DNA of 64,000 nt from Incurvaria masculella (lineage: Eukaryota > Arthropoda > Insecta > Lepidoptera > Incurvariidae), in assembly GCA_946894095.1 (NCBI GenBank), contig OX335650.1:3968001-4032000 (forward strand). Reading direction: 5' to 3'. This document shows positions 58,682-64,000 of this stretch, one piece after another; position 1 is the stretch's first letter, and each line of letters opens with the position of its first letter. The notes beneath the pieces are model-generated. The model was not told the DNA's origin and searched no databases. It saw only the letters and a list, made by a program, of their open reading frames with translations. Both the position numbers and the translations under genes were made by a program.

Positions 58682-58800
58682 TTACCATGGTAATTAACGC
58701 TAAATAAAATGGTGAATGGCTGTCAAACCAAATGCACCAGTTAGCATGGTACGAAATGCAAGTAAATTATCCAAATTAAATTACTCATCTGCCCGCCCCT
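58682..58800. mobile_element. CCATGGTAA-type MITE, short copy, plus half copy at 59196-59240
   Basis: GTTACCATGGTAATTAACGC and AGTTAGCATGGTACGAAATG are present; the right end is degraded. A separate left-end fragment (CGCCGGGTGAACGGACAGGT) is at 59196-59240. Confidence 0.6.
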
Positions 58801-59280
58801 CATTATTGGGACATGGTTAATTCCGAGATGGTGAGTTAGAAATGAATGATGGAATTTATCCACTGATTCAGTGAGGATTAAGAAGTATGCATTCCGTAAG
58901 TAAACTAACTAGCGCAAGAATTTGCCTAGTTAGTTAGGATAGTATGTTTGCACCGCACATTGAGAATCAGTTAGATTTCCCCGCTCTTATTTTTAAAATC
59001 TCCTGTACCATATCACCGTATGGTTAATTTACAGTGATGGTAATTGCACGTGGATACTAACAGCATAAAATTGGGTGAGGGCTTCTCAAGTTACAAGTGG
59101 ACGGACGGATAAACATGCTGACCCACGTTAGGAGCACCGTCAAAGGAACTTCTACGCAATCTAGAGGAGTTATTGGGACCTCTTCATTCGGAAGGGTTAC
59201 AATGGTAAATTACAACGCCGGGTGAACGGACAGGTGAGTGATGAAAACATTGTTAAGCTCGTGCCATGGTTCAGTCAGTC

Positions 59281-59660
59281 AGCCTCAGTGGCCCAGTGGC
59301 GCGACACTTCGGCGATCGCTCTCCGAAGTTAAGCAACGCTGGGTCCGGTCTGGTCTTGGATGGGTGACCATTCGACCGTTGAGAGAGGCTGGCCGTGGTT
59401 CGGATTCCACGTTAAGCTGTAGGTCCCCTTCCTTACTTACTAGGTGGTAGGGTTTATCCCGCCCGGGTTGGTACCATCGCATTGGATGAACGATGGTCGA
59501 AGCGGCAATGAAAATTGTCCGTGTTTTCCATCCAGTTCAATGTAGCCGTGCAATATAAGGAAGGTCCTGGCATGGCACCTAGTTCCCATGTGGTGTGTTG
59601 GGCTAATACCATGACAGAACTTGTGGTATTCGCCATCCATGTCCAGTCACATAAAAAAAA
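59281..59660 (+). mobile_element. SINE with 5S-rRNA-like head, full length
   Basis: The head at 59281-59395 has GAAGTTAAGCAACGCTGGG (59325-59343) and CTTGGATGGGTGACC (59355-59369), which match the box A and C region of 5S rRNA genes. The link GTGGTTCGGATTCCACG leads into the shared body (CCCGCCCGGGTTGGTACCAT, AATGTAGCCGTGCAATATAA, TGGCATGGCACCTAGTTCCC) and an A-rich tail near 59650. A 3' fragment of another copy follows at 59675-59757. The best reference copy of the 5S-headed form. Confidence 0.88.
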
Positions 59661-59804
59661 AAACCTAAACTTCGGGAATGTGGTGTATGGTATATGTATG
59701 GCTAATATCACCACGGAAGTTGTGTGGTATGAGTCGTCCATGTGAGGTTCCATAAGAAAACAGGCGTTTAGTTGCAATTCCTCAGGCAATTTTAGTTATG
59801 TAGT

Positions 59805-59871
59805 TCTGAAATCCGAAAAGTGATTTCGGTTACATTGCATATTTACATGGTGCAGCTAGGGGTGGTGTAAC
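59805..59871. mobile_element. Hairpin MITE (TTTCGGTTACAT family), truncated copy 4
   Basis: CTGAAATCCGAAAAGTGATT and TTTCGGTTACATTGCATATT are kept; the second arm is lost, leaving GCAGCTAGGGGTGGTG. Confidence 0.6.
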
Positions 59872-60498
59872 CGGGCCATAGCCGAATAACACGTCGTTTG
59901 ACTGACAGAATCGTACGATATTCAACTAACATATTTTTTTATTACTCACTATCCTATTTACAATAATTTACGATAGATATGAATCTAGGTGTAATGCAAA
60001 ACCGCGGATTCCTGCAAACAAATATAAGCTTGCTTATAAATAAAATTGTTTGCCTAATCAAAATTTTGTGGATATGCTCAGTCGGGAATGGATCAGAATA
60101 CCGCAAACCCATCTTCGTGCAGCCTGCAATGCCTTTGCTGCACACTTGGTGCCATCATCCATGCCAAAGAAGGACAATAACAATGATTGTCTATAAATTC
60201 AATGTTTTTTTTAGCATTTTTAATAACCAAATAACATTATTTTCAATTGGTAACACTTCGAGTGACGGACCCTGTCTATAGACGTATACATATACCCGAG
60301 ATATGCGATCTACGGTAGTAATGAAGTGATGGTTCAATTCCTTGCGGATTCCTTGCGAATGTATTTAACAAAACAAAAAGATAATGAAGTTTTCATCAAA
60401 TTACAGTGGACAAATCCGTCACGCCGCCTCCCCACTAGCTGCTGCCGCCACCGCCTACCGCAGGCGGCCGCCAGGGGACCACCGCAAACATTTTTGCT

Positions 60499-60684
60499 TT
60501 AAAACAACTTTGCTTTATTTTATCATTTCAAATCATGTTTATATGTGGTGGCTGTACCACACCATCTGGCATGATATTAGCCCAACACGTTAAAGAACTA
60601 AGTGCCATGCCAGGTCCTTCTTTACGTGCAAAACACGGACAATATTTTTGAAAAATGTTACGGCTTTTCACGCGGCAGGATGCG
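60499..60684 (+). repeat. About 186-bp direct repeat, copy 1 (contains SINE fragment)
   Basis: Appears identical, base by base, to 63758-63943 from TTAAAACAACTTTGCTTT on (allowing for the differing flank) to CACGCGGCAGG. It includes a minus-orientation SINE 3' fragment (about 60545-60645). It ends in one arm of the hairpin seen complete at 63915-63981. Identity stands out against the diverged repeats elsewhere. Confidence 0.85.
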
Positions 60685-62082
60685 AGTCCAAGAAAAAAAA
60701 TCGCTGTGAATACTTTTTATATGAAAGTGCAAATAATTATCAGTGAATAATATAGTCAAATAAACACTCTTTCCATGCCTTACTTATTTTATGTCGAAAT
60801 CCTGTCCTAAATTGGATAAAAACAAGTGTAAAATAAAATTACGATTATGGTCCAGTTTTTCATACACAATTTTTTTTCCCAAGTATATTTCGTTATTATT
60901 TTTACATATCATGATAGACAAGAAAATTATCCATCCAAAAGTATGCCTACTTTGGTTGGATGGCATAAGCATTGTCGAAAAAAAATCATTTTATTTCATA
61001 AATATTTTCATGATTTTGGACCCAATTTTGAACTTCATTTATTTTTATTTTGATGAAAAGTTTCAAGGTAGACACATGAAAACCTCATATTACATTGATA
61101 TTGGTTTATTTTATAAGATCATATTTTTTTTTACTGAAATTTTTGAGAAAATCATCATGAAATTTGAAAAAATAACCAAAAAATGTAAATGACCATATCT
61201 CCTATACGTAAACACTTTATGGTTTGGTTTATCACAATTTATATTTAGATTGAACACAATTTTCATGTTCACTAAAATTTTATCACAATTTATAGGATAA
61301 ATTACGATAAAAACACTAAAACAACCAAGCGAAAGTCTCGCCGGCGTGAGTAGTATATGTATAGATGTGTGGTGTGTTGCTTTGCGCGTGGCTAGTGCGG
61401 CGCCACACTAAGCGCGCATTTTATCGATATCTTCATGTGATTAACAATTGATATCAAATATTTTTTTTATTTTGAAAACAAATACTGCATCTTTTGTCGT
61501 GCATGTATGTATTAAATATGTCTGAAATTTTCACACTGGATGATTTGCCGTGCATGTTACAAGAGGTGGCTAAGCAATAAAACAAGTGGTTGTACTAATA
61601 TGCAACATGTGTCTATTATATAAATATATCAAATAGTCACACTGCATCAAATGCCGTGCATGTTGCAAAAGGCAACTAAATATTAAAACAAGTTGTCACG
61701 CTAATGGGGAAATACGTCTGATATTATCATACTAAATCATTTGTTGTTCATGCTTCAAGAGGCAGCTAAGCAATAAAACTAAATAAATAATGAAAATATT
61801 ACATTTATTGCACGATAAAAAAAAATACAATAGGTAGAACTTAATGCCTAAGTCATTATCTACTAGCCTACTTTGTTGTTTAGTTGTGCTAATGGGAGAA
61901 ATCTATGTATGCAGGCAGCTATTTTAATTGCGCACACCACTGCAAATTGAATAACATAATTAGCACATTACCATTTAATTTTTAAAAAAAACTGCATTTT
62001 TTTATGTTTTAGAAAATCAATAAAACGTTTGATGCCATTTTTGCATTAAACTAAAAAAGAGCAGTATGAATAGTTGTTTGAT
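60685..62082. other. AT-rich stretch with three degenerate tandem units
   Basis: Very AT-rich. A 133-codon plus-strand frame (60791-61192) is low-complexity Lys/Ile/Phe and unrecognised. 61523-61800 holds three diverged units sharing GCCGTGCATGTT, CAAGAGG-GCTAA and TAAAACAAGT. No other structure seen. Confidence 0.45.
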
Positions 62083-62202
62083 TTATAAGTAAGTAATTTT
62101 TATCAATTGTCGTGCAGATTCTTCAATGCCTTCAATACCTCGCCATCTTGTGCAATCCTTAAGCGCTCTTCGATCCATCCCCGCCGCCAAATCGATGACA
62201 TT
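62083..62202 (-). CDS. Possible terminal exon of an unrecognised minus-strand gene
   Basis: Acceptor TGTGTTTTTAG precedes 62202. In phase 0 it reads 39 codons to TAA at 62083-62085, beginning NVIDLAAGMDRRALKDC. In phase 1 a 32-codon frame starting at an ATG and ending at TGA is also open, so the phase is uncertain. Joined in phase 0 to the candidate exon at 62891, the frame stays open. I do not recognise the product; it could also be a chance or transposon-derived fragment. Confidence 0.25.
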   Translation of the reverse strand, partial: NVIDLAAGMDRRALKDCTRWRGIEGIEESARQLIKITYL

Positions 62203-62299
62203 CTAAAAACACATGTCATAGAACATCAAAATAATGTTGTGTGGGTTCCGGTACGTAAAACTATTACAATTGGGGCCCACTATATTTCTTCCCTTTCAT

Positions 62300-62702
62300 G
62301 TCGTAAGATCCGACTATGGGATTCGTCGTTCGTGGTTTGGAATCCACCTAAAAACTGTAGGTCCCTTTCCTTTCGTACTAGGTTGTAGGGTTCATCTCGT
62401 CTAGCTAGTCTACTCAAAAGATTCTCATTCGCCTGTGAATCAGTTACCGGTGACTCACCAGTGACACACAATCACATCTGTATATCTGCAGGTTGGTAAC
62501 ATCGTTTTGGTGAACGATGGCCAAAGCAGTAATTAAAATTTACCGGGTTTTCTTTCAAATTCAATGTAACTGTGCAATAAAAGGGAGGTCCTGGCAGGGC
62601 ACTTAGTTCCCAATGCTAATAGTAGTAGTTGTTAGGCTATTATCATGTCGTATCAAACATTAGTGTGGTGTGGCCATCCATGCCCAGTCAAATAAAAAAA
62701 TA
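62300..62702 (+). mobile_element. SINE, plus orientation, degraded head and internal insertion
   Basis: Link GTGGTTTGGAATCCACC, body words TGTAGGTCCCTTTCC, ACGATGGCCAAAGCAGTAAT and GGAGGTCCTGGCAGGGCACT, 3' end CCATCCATGCCCAGTCAAAT plus an A-run. About 70 bp near 62405-62475 is not family sequence. A short 3' copy follows at 62720-62832. Both lie inside the proposed intron between 62202 and 62891. Confidence 0.75.
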
Positions 62703-62890
62703 TTCGATTTCAATAATCTATAGATTGGAACCCATGTAATACAGTAGGTCTCCTTCCTTCGGGAATGCGATGTGTTAGACTAATATCATGAAATTAGGTG
62801 TGGTATTAGCTATCCATATCCAGTTAAATAAAAAATAATAATTGATTGATCAAACAACCCAAGAAAAAAAAAATTTTATTCAATACATAC

Positions 62891-62956
62891 CTCACTGTCC
62901 TCAACCTTCTCCTCCAGTCCAGGCTCGGCCTTATCCTCTTGCGCCTGTGCCAACAT
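62891..62956 (-). CDS. Possible exon of an unrecognised minus-strand gene
   Basis: Donor GAG|GTATGT at the low end, acceptor-like GATCAG just above 62956. Reads 22 acidic, Gln-rich codons from ATG (MLAQAQEDKAEPGLEEKVED). The same frame is open further upstream past the acceptor, so the exon start is uncertain. The polypyrimidine tract is weak. Could join the exon at 62202 in phase 0. Confidence 0.25.
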
Positions 62957-63685
62957 CTGATCAACCCAGCAGGGGACATAATCCGCAGCATTCCAACAAA
63001 CAAAAATAGTTATCGCAACTTTATCGATAACATTATCTAAACTTGGAATACACTAGTCGCACCTGATAAGAACGTTGCTCGTTGCTACCACCAGGCGGCG
63101 CAAGCTCCTTCGCGCCTTTTTTATATGGAAATATTGATCAAAATTGCAAGCTAGATTACGGTCTTGTTAGAGTTTTGAGAGGCCAAAACTGAATGGAATC
63201 ATCAAGGAAAAGAGAAAACTTAGGTTTTGAGATGAGCAGAATGTCGCGAAAGTCCCGCTAAACGCGATAATTGATGTCGGCATTTTGCTCTCTAAGAACC
63301 GCCGGTCACGCCGAACTAAATCTACAAAATGTTCAATAAATATCAAAATTCGGAGCAAAGCTATAGTTCTCATGGCTTCCTACATTGTGCATGATAAGAA
63401 ATAACATCACTTACCGAGACATTTCGAAGGATATGCACTATATTTCATCACTTTATTCGAAATAAATCGTGCCAACTCTTAGCCGAACACAGTCACAGAA
63501 AGGCAAAAAAGAAAAAAATATTGCCATAGATCAGAGAGGTGGAACTGTGGACGTTTGGTATCGTTGGAAAGGCAATTTATCCAGCTTTTTACTTTTGTCT
63601 CACTCATATGTATGTGAATAATAAAATAACCACTAAAAAAATAATTCCCGCGATGCTAGCGCGCCTGCGCGCGGCGAGCATAGAC

Positions 63686-63760
63686 TCAGTCGATATCGAC
63701 CGAACGGAAGCCAGGGCTTTGGCCGAACTCAGTCGATATCGACCGAACGGAAGCCAAGGG
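63686..63760 (+). repeat. About 43-bp tandem duplication
   Basis: CTCAGTCGATATCGACCGAA with CGGAAGCCA occurs twice, at 63685 and 63728. TCGATATCGA is itself a palindrome. A GC-rich patch lies just upstream at 63650-63690. Confidence 0.85.
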
Positions 63761-63943
63761 GGTTAAAACAACTTTGCTTTATTTTATCATTTCAAATCAT
63801 GTTTATATGTGGTGGCTGTACCACACCATCTGGCATGATATTAGCCCAACACGTTAAAGAACTAAGTGCCATGCCAGGTCCTTCTTTACGTGCAAAACAC
63901 GGACAATATTTTTGAAAAATGTTACGGCTTTTCACGCGGCAGG
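63758..63943 (+). repeat. About 186-bp direct repeat, copy 2
   Basis: Matches 60499-60684 as described there. Its left flank (AAGCCAAGGGGGT) differs from that of copy 1, and its right flank continues into the second arm of a perfect hairpin. Confidence 0.85.
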
Positions 63944-63981
63944 TAGAGTTCACCTGCCGCGTGAAAAGCCGTAACATTTTT
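63915..63981. repeat. Perfect 30-bp hairpin at the window end
   Basis: The arm 63915-63944 (containing TTACGGCTTTTCACGCGGCA) and its exact complement at 63952-63981 are separated by a 7-base loop. No mismatches. It could be a fold-back end, an element terminus or an assembly artefact. Confidence 0.9.
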
Positions 63982-64000
63982 AAACATGTCTAACGACCGC

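Noticed and set aside
59281..59395. 5S rRNA gene
   Set aside because: Only the internal control region resembles 5S rRNA. The ends do not, and it runs into a SINE body. Called a 5S-derived SINE head.
60791..61192. 133-codon Lys/Ile/Phe-rich open frame
   Set aside because: It is low-complexity AT-rich sequence with no domain or upstream signals, and stop-poor by composition.
63415..63422. Tiny minus-strand first exon (ATG TCT CG followed by GTAAGTG)
   Set aside because: The donor looks good, but no downstream candidate exon fits its phase, so I cannot support it.

Overview
The window looks like nuclear DNA from an insect, most probably a moth or butterfly. The reasons are an intron-rich D-type cyclin gene, TTAGG-type telomere-like motifs inside repeats, many short TACCTACC-type runs, and a dense load of small non-autonomous elements. 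This assignment is an inference: no mitochondrial, rRNA or other species-diagnostic sequence is present.

The one gene I recognise with confidence is cyclin D (CycD), on the minus strand from 42463 down to 9870. Five coding exons (42463-42242, 35542-35321, 18921-18762, 10660-10539, 10058-9870) join with matching phases into a 304-residue protein. It has the N-terminal LxCxE motif, the cyclin box, and a C-terminal TPTDVRDV tail like the phospho-degron of vertebrate cyclin D. Introns 1-3 are long (6.7, 16.4 and 8.1 kb). Intron 4 is only 480 bp and has no in-frame stop, so if retained it would add 160 residues including eleven SLTPLS-like hexapeptides. A 94-bp candidate cassette exon lies 100 bp upstream of exon 2.

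Layout. 1-1110: the 3' part of an unrecognised coiled-coil gene on the plus strand, with an exon amplified as a 158-bp tandem array. 1111-6280: intergenic repeats. About 6290-9869: likely CycD 3' UTR. 9870-42463: CycD exons and introns, with GC-rich islands and many small elements in the introns. 42464-42760: GC-rich CycD 5' flank. 42760-64000: a repeat-rich upstream region with no recognised gene, one CRE-containing GC island near 58.4 kb, and two possible minus-strand exons near 62.1 and 62.9 kb.

The repeats resolve into families: a 542-bp TTAA-flanked element (4 copies); a SINE family whose shared body carries either a 5S-rRNA-like or a tRNA-like head; two hAT-type MITEs with 8-bp target duplications; several inverted-repeat MITEs, two of which carry CCTAA/TTAGG arrays in their centre; and a widespread GGGTTCCGTA repeat (6 copies). 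I found no intact transposase, reverse transcriptase, CRISPR array, rRNA gene or canonical tRNA gene.
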